Of a DNA stretch of 64,000 nt, positions 16,438 to 25,250 are shown in pieces. Source of the stretch: Halomarina ordinaria (lineage in GTDB: Archaea > Halobacteriota > Halobacteria > Halobacteriales > Haloarculaceae); contig NZ_JARRAH010000001.1 in assembly GCF_030553305.1 (NCBI RefSeq), forward strand, positions 248,001 through 312,000. The letters run 5' to 3'. Below the pieces are notes generated by a model, which was not told where the DNA came from, did not search any database, and was given only the letters and a program-made list of their open reading frames with translations. Each line of letters opens with the position of its first letter. Position 1 is the first letter of the stretch. The translations under genes and the position numbers were made by a program.

Positions 16438-17409
16438 ATGGGTTCCGACTCGCCGCCCTCTCGCCCGGCACGTATCGTCGACGCGCTCTCGTACGCGGTG
16501 CGCGAACTCCGCGAGCACTACCGCGACCCGGAGTGGCGCTACAACCGGGTCGTCACGCGGGTCGACGGGCCGGTCTCGCGTCTGCGCTACGGCGACGGCG
16601 GCGTCGACCTCCCCGCGGCCGAGTGGGACAACCTCCTGGTCCTCGACTCCTGTCGGGCGGACCTCTTCGAGACGGTGGCCGACCTCGCGCGCTTCGACGA
16701 CTACCGCCGGGCGACGAGCGTCGCCTCCATGACCGCCGAGTGGACGCGCAAGACGTGGGCCGACCGCGAGTTCGGCGATATCGTCTACGTCAACGCCAAC
16801 CCGCTCGTCTCCCGGTGGGCGCCCGACTCGTTCCACCGCCTCGTCGACCTCTGGGACGAGGCGTTCGACGAGGGCATCGGGACCGTGCCGCCGGAGGCGA
16901 CGGCCGACGCCGCCCGCGAAGCGTTCGAGGACGACAAGCGCCTCGTCGTCCACTTCGTCCAGCCCCACGCCCCGTTCTACCCCGCCTCGCTCGGCGTCGA
17001 CGACTCGGCCGCGGCCTGGGCGCCGGGCGGCGGGGAGGGGGCGCATCCGGACGCGACGACGCCCTGGAAGGCGCTGCGCGACGGGACGACGACGTTCGAC
17101 GCGGTGTGGGAGGGGTACGCCGCGACGCTCTCGGCCGGCCTGGAGGCGGCGCTCGCGCTGGTCGACGACCTGCCGGGGCGAACGGTGCTGACGAGCGACC
17201 ACGGCAACCTCTACGGCCAGCGGGTCTGGCCCCTCGGGCGCCCCGTCTACGGCCATCCCCCGAACCTCCGCCACCCGGGGCTGGTGGAGGTGCCGTGGGC
17301 GGTCGTCGACGGCGAACCCCGCGAGACGGTCGACGACGGGGTGACGAGTGCCGCCGAGGCCGACGAGGAGACGATGCGCGACCGGCTAGCCGCGCTCGGA
17401 TACGTCTGA
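16438..17409 (+). CDS. Alkaline phosphatase/sulfatase-fold protein, 323 aa
   Basis: The segment NLLVLDSCRADLFE is the metal-binding first strand of alkaline phosphatase-superfamily enzymes and TVLTSDHGNLYGQ is the C-terminal D-H metal pair; VVHFVQPHAPFYP supplies a further conserved His. The CxPxR sulfatase motif that would be turned into formylglycine is absent, so it is probably not a classical sulfatase. No signal peptide, so it acts in the cytoplasm or at the inner face. The start is the ATG at 16438; an upstream frame overlaps the divergent gene. Confidence 0.78.
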   Translation: MGSDSPPSRPARIVDALSYAVRELREHYRDPEWRYNRVVTRVDGPVSRLRYGDGGVDLPAAEWDNLLVLDSCRADLFETVADLARFDDYRRATSVASMTAEWTRKTWADREFGDIVYVNANPLVSRWAPDSFHRLVDLWDEAFDEGIGTVPPEATADAAREAFEDDKRLVVHFVQPHAPFYPASLGVDDSAAAWAPGGGEGAHPDATTPWKALRDGTTTFDAVWEGYAATLSAGLEAALALVDDLPGRTVLTSDHGNLYGQRVWPLGRPVYGHPPNLRHPGLVEVPWAVVDGEPRETVDDGVTSAAEADEETMRDRLAALGYV

Positions 17410-17501
17410 GCGCGGTCGGCGCCGCTGCCGAATCGTCGTGAGAAAACCGGAGCCGTCGCCTGTTCCGTCGCGGTTCGGTCGCCGGTCCGTCCGACCGGGC
17501 G

Positions 17502-17780
17502 TCAGTCCCGTCGTCGGTCGGCCGCGACGAGCGGTAGGGCGGCCGTGACGGTCCTGACCAGGGTCCCGAACGACGAGGACGCCATCGCGCTGCGTTCGTC
17601 CGCGCCGTCCGTCCGTCCGCCGCAGGCCGTACAGGCGAAGTGCGGGCGCTCGCCGTCCTGCCCGTAGACGTAGAACCGGTCGCCCCCGCAGCGTGAACAC
17701 TCGCGCTGTGGTGGAAGCGCCTCCGGGTCGCGCAGTTCGCTCGTTCCCCCCTTCGTCCCGTCCTGCTTCGTGAGTGCCAT
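17502..17780 (-). CDS. Small zinc-ribbon protein, 92 aa
   Basis: Contains one zinc-ribbon ([15 protein letters not shown]...FACTACGG, residues about 28-54) and a short hydrophobic stretch near the C-terminus. Such small CPxCG-like proteins are abundant in haloarchaea; some affect stress response or biofilm formation, but the role of this one is unknown. The frame and acidic composition support a real gene. Confidence 0.65.
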   Translation of the reverse strand: MALTKQDGTKGGTSELRDPEALPPQRECSRCGGDRFYVYGQDGERPHFACTACGGRTDGADERSAMASSSFGTLVRTVTAALPLVAADRRRD

Positions 17781-17984
17781 CCTATCTACCCCTCACCTGA
17801 CACTCACGCGCTTGCGACCCTGTGTCTCGTGGCTATGTGTGTAGGGCGGAGGAGTCGAACGCCCTTCCTGATGGCTAGTCGACATCGTTCGGGAACCCCG
17901 TCGACCGTGAACCGGTCGCCCGGGGCCGGGGCGCGGTCGAGTCGTCGGAAAGTACAAATCGTCTGGACAGCCAGAGGTGTGTGT

Positions 17985-18722
17985 ATGTCTTTCACACGTG
18001 TCAGGGCGACCGCGCTCGCGCTCACGCTCGCCGTCGCGCTGGTCGCCGCGTCGGCCGGCGGCGCGGTGGCCACCACACGGGAGGTGGCGCTCCAGTCGAA
18101 CGAGACGAACGAGACGACGCCGGAGGGGCCGGTCGACTCCGACGGCGACGGCCTCACCGACGAGAACGAGACGTCGGTGTACGACACGGACCCGAACCTC
18201 GCCGACACGGACGGCGACGGTCTCTCGGACGGGGAGGAGGTCAACGAGTACGGCACCGACCCGGAGTCACGTGACACGGACCGCGACGGCCTCTCCGACT
18301 ACGTCGAGGTCCGCCAGTTCGAGACCGACCCGACCGTCCGGGACACGGACGACGACGGTCTCTCGGACGGGGAGGAGGTCCAGCGCGGGACCGACCCGAC
18401 GGACAACGACACGGACGGTGACGGCGTCCGCGACGGGACAGAGGTCGAGGAAGGCCTCTCGCCGACGACGCCCGACACCGACGGCGACGGGACGAACGAC
18501 GACGAGGAGCTGAACGCGACCGACCCGCCCGAGGAGACGGAAACGCCCGAGGAATCGACCGACGAGGAGGCCGACGCCACCGACGGGGACGGGGCGGACG
18601 AGAGCGATGCAGAGGAGGAGAACGCGAGCGACGACGGGACCGAGGTGCAGGGGCCGGGATTCGGCGTGGTGGCCGCGCTCGTCGCGCTGGCGTGCGTGGC
18701 GGCACTGGCGCGTCGCGGCTGA
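17985..18722 (+). CDS. Secreted calcium-repeat (thrombospondin type 3) protein with PGF-CTERM anchor, 245 aa
   Basis: The N-terminus [29 protein letters not shown] is a Sec signal peptide. Residues about 48-185 are at least six tandem DxDGDGLxDxxE repeats (thrombospondin type 3/EF-like), which bind calcium. An acidic Thr/Glu linker follows. The C-terminus [25 protein letters not shown] is a PGF-CTERM sorting signal: PGF motif, hydrophobic helix and Arg end, recognised by archaeosortase ArtA. The product is predicted to be lipid-anchored on the cell surface. Confidence 0.88.
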   Translation: MSFTRVRATALALTLAVALVAASAGGAVATTREVALQSNETNETTPEGPVDSDGDGLTDENETSVYDTDPNLADTDGDGLSDGEEVNEYGTDPESRDTDRDGLSDYVEVRQFETDPTVRDTDDDGLSDGEEVQRGTDPTDNDTDGDGVRDGTEVEEGLSPTTPDTDGDGTNDDEELNATDPPEETETPEESTDEEADATDGDGADESDAEEENASDDGTEVQGPGFGVVAALVALACVAALARRG

Positions 18723-18830
18723 GACGGACCCGGGACTCCCGCCGGGGTGGGTGTCGGCTCCGACTGCCAGGTATCGGGTTCCCGGACACCCCCCGGAACG
18801 CGTGTCAAACGCTACCCCTCGCCCCCAATG

Positions 18831-18838
18831 ACTTAACT
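18831..18838 (+). promoter_or_regulatory. TATA-like box of the aIF1A gene
   Basis: acttaact is centred 26 bp before the GTG start at 18861, matching a leaderless transcript and supporting the GTG as the true start. Confidence 0.45.
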
Positions 18839-18860
18839 GTCCGTCTCGCCTAGGGCGCCC

Positions 18861-19145
18861 GTGAGCGAAGACACAGGGCGTCGGAACCTCCGAATGCCCA
18901 ACAGTGACGAGCTGTTCGCCGTCGTGACCGAGCACAACGGGGGGAACCACGTTCGCGTCCGTTGTGAGGACGGCAAGAACCGCATGGGCCGCATCCCCGG
19001 TCGCATGAAGTACCGCACCTGGATCAACGAGGGCGACGTCGTCCTCGTCGAACCCTGGGACTGGCAGGACGAGAAGGCCAACATCGAGTGGCGCTACACC
19101 GGCCAGGACGCGGACCAGCTCCGTCGCGAAGGGCACATCGACTGA
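18861..19145 (+). CDS. eif1A: Translation initiation factor aIF1A, 94 aa
   Basis: OB-fold S1-like initiation factor. It starts at GTG with [55 protein letters not shown], diagnostic for archaeal eIF1A. It binds the 30S A-site region and helps scanning or start selection. Length matches the archaeal family (about 95 aa). Confidence 0.97.
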   Translation: MSEDTGRRNLRMPNSDELFAVVTEHNGGNHVRVRCEDGKNRMGRIPGRMKYRTWINEGDVVLVEPWDWQDEKANIEWRYTGQDADQLRREGHID

Positions 19146-19426
19146 CACTTTTCCGGGCGAGCGGCGAGCGAGCCCACGAACCGTCTCCGCCGGCTGTGAC
19201 CCACCAGCGACTGCTATCACCTCCCGTTCGGCGGACCTCCATCACGTCGTGGTCGTTCGGGTGGTCGACGGACCCCGGCGCGCAGTCCGTCGGTCGTCGC
19301 CAGCGTCCGGCGTCGACTGACGGGACCTATCGCTCGCAGGTTACAGTTGCACTGTCGACACTGTCGGACGGTCGTCACTCCCGAGGGAGTGTCGCAGGAA
19401 GGTGAGCGCAACCGGGGGCGAACGAA

Positions 19427-20056
19427 CTACTGTCCGGCCGGTTCGACCGCGGGCGACTCGGCCCGTCGCTGGCGCAGGGAGCGCGCGTAGATGACCCACG
19501 CGAGGCCGTAGAACAGCATCGGGCCGGCCCACGGGTCCGCGCCCTCGCCCATCACGTACGTGGTGAACGCGATGGCGAAGGGCACCCCCACGGGGAGCGC
19601 CAGTATCAGCAGCCACGCCGCGGACCGGGGGATGGTCGCCCCGTCACTGCGGAGGACCGCGACACCGAAGACGAGCATCCCGATGACCGCGACGAGGAAC
19701 GCCAGCAGGAAGACGAGGAATCCCGTCTCCGACGTGGGCGGCATCGTGTACGTGCCGACGGTGAGGCCGAGTGTCGCCACGACCCAGCCGATACTCAGCA
19801 GCGCGAACCCTATCTTCCCCGGCCAGCCGAACCAGTCGCGTTCGCTGGCGTACAGTGCCGGCAGCGCGAGCGCGAGGAGCACCATCGCGAACCACCCGAC
19901 GGGTTCGACGACGACGAACTCCGCCTCGTTCAGCACGCTGAGGAGCGCGAGGCCCGTCAACGCCATCAGTATCCCGCCGACCAGCCCGCCGAGGGTGCTC
20001 ACCCGCAGCCATCTGGTCGTCGGTCTCTCGATTCTCCGTCGTTCGTAGTGAGCCAT
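19427..20056 (-). CDS. Multi-pass membrane protein, 209 aa, unknown
   Basis: Six predicted membrane helices between residues 17 and 195, with a basic C-terminal tail (YARSLRQRRAES). No family recognised. The starts MAHYERRRIERPTTRWLR gives a positively charged cytoplasmic N-terminus. It is the last GC-rich host gene before the AT-rich island at 20.1 kb. The 281 bp between aIF1A and this gene shows no coding feature. Confidence 0.65.
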   Translation of the reverse strand: MAHYERRRIERPTTRWLRVSTLGGLVGGILMALTGLALLSVLNEAEFVVVEPVGWFAMVLLALALPALYASERDWFGWPGKIGFALLSIGWVVATLGLTVGTYTMPPTSETGFLVFLLAFLVAVIGMLVFGVAVLRSDGATIPRSAAWLLILALPVGVPFAIAFTTYVMGEGADPWAGPMLFYGLAWVIYARSLRQRRAESPAVEPAGQ

Positions 20057-20104
20057 GTGTGTCTCCGATTCGCGGTGGGTCGACGTCGGCCCGCACGGAA
20101 TCGA

Positions 20105-21283
20105 GTAGTAGTTAAAGCTCGCTAACGATTTACACCTTTCGTCAGATAGATAGGTCAGTCACGCCTGAATACATTCTAGGTTAAGGGCTGCTACAGGGAT
20201 TCTGGGATGTTTATTCAGCGATGGCCGTGGCCACTTACGTATTCAGATTCAGTATACTGACACCCTATAGACGAGTTCGTGTACGAACTGTATCGTCTTA
20301 CCGACATGAAAACCAGCGTCGAAATTAGTGAGCGACTCCCCAGTTCACAAATTGAAGAACTTTTCTAAGAAAATTTATTTATCAAGGAACTCGTTCCAGT
20401 TATTGATGATAGATAATTCGCTTGGGGAGCAATACCTCCGCATTTACGATGAATTAAATTTTGACAACCAAGCTAGTCGACGCGTCGGATTTTGCACACT
20501 TGAAAATTATTATGCAACGGTGATGGAACACGTAGGAACCGAAGTATTAAACACAGGAATAGATATCTTTGGTGAAAACCTCGCAGAGCAGTGGACAGTT
20601 ACAAAACAGATTTTAGAGACGGTGGACAGAGAACCTCCAAGTGAATTTGAAGGCATATTGCAGGAGGTAAAAAAACACCGCGGGAATCTCTACCATAATT
20701 TTAGAGAGGATATTCCACAACGACGATTAGATGCGATACGAGATGTAGCGGAGGAGTGGCGAGCGTGGCTTATAGATTGTGCAAGAGAGTATTGGGATAC
20801 ATTCGGTGCCTACACCCTAGAGGATTTTGATTACATTGCTAACGAAATCAATGACTACTCCCAGGCATATATGGGGGATATAGCGCTAAAACTCCCCACA
20901 ATCAAACGGGAATTAGATTACGCGTTCCGCACCATCGCTAAACAGCGTCATCGCCGATTACATTACTTAGAAACCCCTGACATATTTCTATATGATCTGA
21001 TGCCTAATAAGACGTCATCTGAGATAAGTAAGATATCTACTACATATGGAAAAATCGGCATGATGGCTTCGAAAATAAAGAAAGGGGAAGAAATAGATAC
21101 AGACGAGGGTGAGGATTTAATGTATGATGCACGTAATATACTTATATCTATTTGCGAACAGGAAGATCCGTTTGGTCGAACGTTTAACAATTTACACTCT
21201 TCTGAGTAGGCTCCAGTGACAATGTCTGTTCCTTGTGCCGTCTATTGACCTGCCGCTCACGGAGTTACGAACGGCAGAAGATA
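20105..21283. mobile_element. AT-rich island next to tRNA-Pro (possible integration remnant)
   Basis: Base composition changes sharply to AT-rich DNA from about 20105 up to the 3' end of tRNA-Pro at 21284, with A/T-ending codons unlike the flanks. It holds a single gene (20328-21209) and 220 bp of non-coding AT-rich sequence before it. Elements commonly enter at the 3' end of a tRNA gene, as here. I found no second copy of the tRNA 3' end at the other boundary and no integrase, so it is at most a decayed or partial insertion. Confidence 0.4.
20328..21209 (+). CDS. Unknown protein in AT-rich island, 293 aa
   Basis: No family recognised. The GTG start gives MSDSPVHKLKNF; ATGs follow only at codon 27. 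The protein is mostly helical, with no signal, membrane segment, zinc motif or nuclease motif that I can identify. Conserved-looking blocks are KKHRGNLYHNF and EWRAWLIDCAREYW. Codon use is AT-rich, in contrast to the neighbours, pointing to recent transfer. It sits 74 bp from the 3' end of tRNA-Pro. Confidence 0.65.
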   Translation: MSDSPVHKLKNFSKKIYLSRNSFQLLMIDNSLGEQYLRIYDELNFDNQASRRVGFCTLENYYATVMEHVGTEVLNTGIDIFGENLAEQWTVTKQILETVDREPPSEFEGILQEVKKHRGNLYHNFREDIPQRRLDAIRDVAEEWRAWLIDCAREYWDTFGAYTLEDFDYIANEINDYSQAYMGDIALKLPTIKRELDYAFRTIAKQRHRRLHYLETPDIFLYDLMPNKTSSEISKISTTYGKIGMMASKIKKGEEIDTDEGEDLMYDARNILISICEQEDPFGRTFNNLHSSE

Positions 21284-21356
21284 TGGGACCGCTGAGATTC
21301 GAACTCAGGTCCTACCGACCCCATCGGCAGAGGATACCAGGCTACCCCACGGTCCC
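21284..21356 (-). tRNA. tRNA-Pro (anticodon GGG)
   Basis: Folding the minus strand gives acceptor stem GGGACCG/CGGTCCC with discriminator A, anticodon stem TGCCG/CGGTA with loop ATGGGGT (T33, anticodon GGG) and T-arm CTGAG-TTCGAAT-CTCAG. No intron. CCA is not encoded. 63 bp separate it from the cbf5 stop. Confidence 0.95.
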
Positions 21357-21419
21357 GCTTCGCGTTTCAACGGATGGCAGTCCCCGGGTTAAGCACTTCG
21401 CTTCGTCGTCGCCGTGCCA

Positions 21420-22283
21420 TCACACCAGCACGCGCTCTAGCTCGACGACGACCCCCGAATCGGCCGCGGGGTCACCGACCAGATTGCCGATGCAGACCGC
21501 CGCGCCGTCGGAGGTGTAGCAGGCGACCAGTTCGCCCCTGCCGGCGTCCTCGACTGCGAGGACGCCCGGCGCGTAGACCGGCGCGCCCTCGGCTATCTGC
21601 TCGGCGGCGCTCTCGGCGACGGTGACTCGCGGGAGGTCGACCAGCGCGCGTTCGGCGGGCGCGACGCACTCCCGGAGGAGCGACTCGTCGCCCTCCGCGG
21701 CGAAGGCGAGCGCGTCGGTCAGGTCGTGCATCGTCACGAGGGCGGTGTCGTCGAACGACCCCGTGCGGACGCGCCGGAGCGCGCCCATGTGCGCGCCGGT
21801 GCCGAGCGCGAGGCCGATGTCGTGACAGAGCTTCCGGATGTAGGTGCCCGGCGCGCACTCGACGCGCAGGAGGGCGCGGCGGTCCTCGCGTTCGAGGACG
21901 GTCAGTTCGTGAATCGTCCGCGCACGCAGGCGGCGGCTGACGGCGCTCTTGCGCGGCGGCTTCTGGTACACCTCGCCCTCGAACTCGCGCACGACGGCGT
22001 CGAAGTCCGTCGGCGCGGGGCGGTGGAGTTCGAGGACGGCGACGTACCCCTTCACGCTGTCGTCGAACACCTGCGCCGTCCGGGTGGCGTCGCCGAGCAG
22101 GACGGGGAGACAGCCGGTCACCTTCGGGTCGAGCGTCCCCGCGTGGGCGGCGCGCTCGACGCCCGCGAGGTCGCGGAGCCAGCCGGCGACCTGGTGGGAG
22201 GAGGGGCCGGGCGGTTTGTCGAGGTTGACGACGCCGAAGTCGAGCAGGTCGTCCGTCGAACGCTCGTCGGGTGGGCCGCGCAT
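21420..22283 (-). CDS. cbf5: tRNA/rRNA pseudouridine synthase Cbf5, 287 aa
   Basis: TruB/Cbf5 family catalytic subunit of archaeal H/ACA RNPs; it turns uridines in rRNA into pseudouridine under guide-RNA direction. The catalytic Asp is in HAGTLDPKVTG (about residues 47-57), with VVNLDKPPGPSSHQV before it and a C-terminal PUA domain (LPRVTVAESAAEQIAEGAPVYAPGVLAV). The ATG at 22283 is chosen; a GTG two codons upstream is possible. It follows cmk by a few bases, so cmk-cbf5 form one operon. Confidence 0.95.
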   Translation of the reverse strand: MRGPPDERSTDDLLDFGVVNLDKPPGPSSHQVAGWLRDLAGVERAAHAGTLDPKVTGCLPVLLGDATRTAQVFDDSVKGYVAVLELHRPAPTDFDAVVREFEGEVYQKPPRKSAVSRRLRARTIHELTVLEREDRRALLRVECAPGTYIRKLCHDIGLALGTGAHMGALRRVRTGSFDDTALVTMHDLTDALAFAAEGDESLLRECVAPAERALVDLPRVTVAESAAEQIAEGAPVYAPGVLAVEDAGRGELVACYTSDGAAVCIGNLVGDPAADSGVVVELERVLV

Positions 22284-22290
22284 CGTCACG

Positions 22291-22869
22291 TCAGAACTCG
22301 TAGCGGACGCCCGTTATCTCTGATTTCCCCTCGTCGTGGTCGGGGTGGTAGGCCTCGACGAACGAGACGATGACGCCGACGACGCCGGATGGCCCGAGGC
22401 GTGCGGTGTTGAGCGCGAGGTCGTAGATGGAGCGGTCCTCGATGTCGATGCCGTAGTACTCGCGGTAGCGTAGTGCCTCGCTCTCGGCGCGGGCGGTGGT
22501 CTCCTCGCGGGCGACGGCTCTCTCCTTGCCCTCGCGGTCGGCGATGCGGGCGGCGCGGACCGCGGGCGGGGCGTCGAGCCAGAGGCGGAGGTCGGCGTAG
22601 TCGCCGGCCATCCACCCGGCGAGGCGGGATTCGAGCACCACGTCCTCGGCCTCGCTGGCGAGGTCGCGCTGGCGGCGGTCGAGGTCGCGGTCGATGGCGT
22701 CGTCCTCCTCGGCGAGGCGGTTGAGTTCGAGCGGGGTGAGGTCGCGCTCGGCGGCCACGGAGCGAAAGATGTCGCCGCCGCTGACGTGCTCGTAGTCGAG
22801 CGCCTCGGCGAGGGCGGCGGCCGCCGTGCTCTTGCCGCTGCCGGCCGGTCCGGAGACGGTTATCAACAT
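22291..22869 (-). CDS. cmk: Archaeal (d)CMP kinase, 192 aa
   Basis: Walker [10 protein letters not shown] at residues 7-15 and the Adk-like fold of archaeal Cmk ([28 protein letters not shown]). It makes CDP/dCDP from CMP/dCMP using ATP. Upstream of cbf5 by 1-7 bp, and 41 bp downstream of the DUF106 gene, in the order adk-DUF106-cmk-cbf5 that is conserved in haloarchaea. Confidence 0.93.
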   Translation of the reverse strand: MLITVSGPAGSGKSTAAAALAEALDYEHVSGGDIFRSVAAERDLTPLELNRLAEEDDAIDRDLDRRQRDLASEAEDVVLESRLAGWMAGDYADLRLWLDAPPAVRAARIADREGKERAVAREETTARAESEALRYREYYGIDIEDRSIYDLALNTARLGPSGVVGVIVSFVEAYHPDHDEGKSEITGVRYEF

Positions 22870-22910
22870 GTCCCTACTCCGGCACAGAGGGTAAAAGAGG
22901 TTGTCTTACG

Positions 22911-23798
22911 TTACGAGGTCGACGGCGTCGTGTTGATGTTGAGCGCCTTGCGGATGACCTGCGTGAACCCCATCGAGCAGACGAAGTACCAGAAGATCCA
23001 GGCGGGGAAGAGGAACGCCGTCTGGGTCCACTGGACCTCGCCGAACAGGGGCATCGTCACCGAGCCGAGGCTCCCGCCGTTCTCGAGGATCATCCAGTAG
23101 AGCCAGAGGAACACCGGGATGGTGAACAGCATGATCCACACCATCGGGCGGAACTGCTCCTTCATCATCCCCATCTGGTCGCCCATCGCCTCCATCTGCT
23201 CCTGCTGGATGCGCTCGACGGCCGCGTCGTCGCCGCGCTCTTTGGCGTCCTTCAGGCGGTTCTGTATCTCCTTGGCCTTCGCCTGGTACTCGCCCATCTT
23301 CTCGGTGTCCATCAGGTTCGCCTGCAGGAGCGTCGAGTACAGCCCCGTCACCATCGCGAGGACGAGGACGACGGCGTAGAACGGGAGCGCCTCGTTCAGC
23401 GGCCCGACGACGACGTCGAGCGTCTGGCCGATGGCGTTGCGGACGTCCGGGAGCATGTACCCGGCCATCATCCCGAGCGCGCCGATGCCGGCGGCCTTGT
23501 CGTACGACGACCACCCCGAGTCCTCGTCGGCCGCGGCGGCCTGCGCCTCCTTCGCCCCGTCGCCGGAGAGCGCCTCCTCGACGGCGACGCGGTCCTGGAT
23601 GGCGAAGCCGTCGCCGCTCGTGCTCCGGAGGACTCCCTTCTCGATGAGCCGACCCCACTGACCGCTCGTGAGTTCGTCGTCCACGTCGCTCCACTCGACG
23701 GTGCCGTCGTCGGCCCGGTCGAGCACGACCTGGAGGGCGTCGGCCATGGCGGGGTCCTCGTGGATGAGGTCCTCGACCTTCGTAGCTACCCGTGCCAT
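22911..23798 (-). CDS. DUF106 membrane protein (EMC3/YidC-like insertase family), 295 aa
   Basis: Archaeal DUF106 proteins belong to the Oxa1 superfamily with YidC, Get1, EMC3 and TMCO1, which insert membrane proteins. The core is visible: a hydrophobic helix PFYAVVLVLAMVTGLYSTLL, a coiled-coil with KMGEYQAKAKEIQNRLKDAKERGDD...MEAMGDQMGMMKEQFRPM, then membrane helices at VWIMLFTIPVFLWLYW and TAFLFPAWIFWYFVCSMGF. The N-terminal 95 residues are soluble. Start at MARVATKVEDLIHE; a 13-residue longer frame is less likely. It lies between adk and cmk, and functional kinship with SecY (normally next to adk) is plausible. Confidence 0.88.
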   Translation of the reverse strand: MARVATKVEDLIHEDPAMADALQVVLDRADDGTVEWSDVDDELTSGQWGRLIEKGVLRSTSGDGFAIQDRVAVEEALSGDGAKEAQAAAADEDSGWSSYDKAAGIGALGMMAGYMLPDVRNAIGQTLDVVVGPLNEALPFYAVVLVLAMVTGLYSTLLQANLMDTEKMGEYQAKAKEIQNRLKDAKERGDDAAVERIQQEQMEAMGDQMGMMKEQFRPMVWIMLFTIPVFLWLYWMILENGGSLGSVTMPLFGEVQWTQTAFLFPAWIFWYFVCSMGFTQVIRKALNINTTPSTS

Positions 23799-23871
23799 TG
23801 CCCACGGTAAGCGAGGGGCCACTATCAACCCTGTCATCCCGTGCGTCGGCGGGCGGGCGGTCGACCGGCGT

Positions 23872-24519
23872 CTACTCGGTCGACGTCAGCGCGCTCTCGA
23901 TGGCCTGGCGCAGGTCGTGCCAGACCTCGTCGGGCGTCCCCTCGCCGTCGACGCGCCGGAGCAGGCCGCGCTCCTCGTAGAACTCGACGAGCGGCGCCGT
24001 GTTCTCCTCGTACACCGAGAGCCGTTCCGTGACCGTCTCCTCGGTGTCGTCGTCGCGCTGGACGAGCTGACTGCCGCACTCGTCGCAGACGCCCGTCGTC
24101 TCCGGCGGGTTGAACTCGACGTGGTAGGTGGTACCGCACTCCGGGCAGACCCGGCGGCCCGTGAGCCGGTCGACGAGTTCCTCGCGGCTCACCTCCAGCA
24201 GCGCGACGAGGTCGAGGTCCGCGTGGTCGTCGAGGAACTCCGCCTGCGAACCGTTCCGGGGGTAGCCGTCGAGGACGAACCCCTCGTCGGCCTCCGAGAG
24301 CGCCGTGACGACGATCTCGTTCACCACGGGGTCGGGGACGAGTTCCCCCCGGTCCATGAACTCGCGGGGCTTGCCGTACTCCGTCTCCATGTCCTTGTTC
24401 GCGCGCAGGGCGTCGCCGGTCGTGATGTGCTCGACGCCGTACGTCTCGACGATGTTCTTGCTCTGCGTCCCCTTGCCCGCACCCGGCGGTCCGATCAGCA
24501 GGATTCGCGGATTGCTCAT
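23872..24519 (-). CDS. adk: Adenylate kinase, 215 aa
   Basis: Walker [10 protein letters not shown] at residues 10-18, the [11 protein letters not shown] region and a LID domain with zinc cysteines CPECG...CDECG. It converts ATP plus AMP to two ADP. Long-form, bacterial-type Adk of haloarchaea. In many haloarchaeal genomes adk directly follows secY; here 22 kb lie between them. The start ATG at 24519 matches the family ([13 protein letters not shown]); longer frames are not supported. Confidence 0.96.
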   Translation of the reverse strand: MSNPRILLIGPPGAGKGTQSKNIVETYGVEHITTGDALRANKDMETEYGKPREFMDRGELVPDPVVNEIVVTALSEADEGFVLDGYPRNGSQAEFLDDHADLDLVALLEVSREELVDRLTGRRVCPECGTTYHVEFNPPETTGVCDECGSQLVQRDDDTEETVTERLSVYEENTAPLVEFYEERGLLRRVDGEGTPDEVWHDLRQAIESALTSTE

Positions 24520-24577
24520 GACCCATCCCTCTGCCCCCGGGCTAAAAGGTTTGTAGGAACCGGCCGCGTTTCCGGTC

Positions 24578-24781
24578 GTGTTCGACGACACGCGCGCCAC
24601 CGACGAGGCCGTCGCCGAGGCGTACGAGCGCCGACACGCCGACCGAACCGCCGCCCGCCCGCTCCTCGACCGGCTTCTCGCACGTCCCTCCGACGACGCC
24701 ACCCGCGTCCTCGACGTCGGCTGAGGTCCCGGCTGGGAGAGCGCGACGCTCGACGCGGCGGGCGACGCGGTGGTGAGCGTC
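24578..24781 (+). pseudogene. Broken SAM-methyltransferase fragment (stop in motif I)
   Basis: Reading from GTG 24578 gives 48 codons of a methyltransferase N-terminus ([19 protein letters not shown]...ATRVLDVG), then TGA at 24722-24724, then [19 protein letters not shown] in the same frame. The stop replaces the Cys of the SAM-binding motif VLDVGCGPGWES, and homology ends within 25 codons, so most of the domain has been lost. Haloarchaea do not use TGA for selenocysteine as far as is known, so this is a dead remnant. Confidence 0.65.
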
Positions 24782-24872
24782 GCGTCCGTCCCCGCCCTCC
24801 TCGCCGCCACCGTATCGCGTGTACCGGCCGCCACCGGGGTCGGTTTAAGTCCCCGTCGCCGCTACTCCCCGT

Positions 24873-25235
24873 ATGACCCGATTCGAGGCCGACGCGCCCC
24901 GCGAGCGCCTCTCGCTCGTCGTCGACGCCATCACGGCCCACCGGACCCGCGACAGCGAGGGGGCCGTCTTCGAGACCGACCGCGCGACCGTCCGGTACGC
25001 CGACCGCGTCCTCCGACTGGAGTGCGACGCCGACGAGCGCGACCGCCTCGACACCCTCCTCGCGGACTTCCACGTGTTCAAGGTGGCCCAGCCGGAGACC
25101 CGGAAGGCCCCCGAGGGGGTGGTCTATCTCTCGGCCATCGCCGACGCGAAACACGCCGCCGACTTCGTCGAGGGACTGTTCCGCCGCGTCTACGACCACG
25201 GGGAGGGGTACGAACTGCGCGTCGTCCGCGTCTGA
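24873..25235 (+). CDS. Hypothetical protein, 120 aa
   Basis: Family not recognised. Composition is host-like. The N-terminus MTRFEADAPRERLSLVVDAI and the middle ALHVFKVAQPETRKAPEGVVYLSAIADAKHAADFVEGLF-type segment suggest a small alpha/beta domain. No signal or membrane segment. Convergent with trkH (15 bp between stops). Confidence 0.6.
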   Translation: MTRFEADAPRERLSLVVDAITAHRTRDSEGAVFETDRATVRYADRVLRLECDADERDRLDTLLADFHVFKVAQPETRKAPEGVVYLSAIADAKHAADFVEGLFRRVYDHGEGYELRVVRV

Positions 25236-25250
25236 GCGCGGGTGGAGCCG

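Noticed and set aside
20328..21356. Attachment-site duplicate of tRNA-Pro at the left edge of the AT-rich island
   Set aside because: I searched 20.05-20.33 kb by eye for the tRNA 3' end and found no convincing copy.
24719..24727. TGA at the Cys position of a SAM motif read as selenocysteine
   Set aside because: No SECIS-like structure was seen, haloarchaea are not known to use selenocysteine, and the gene ends soon after in any case, so it is a pseudogene.
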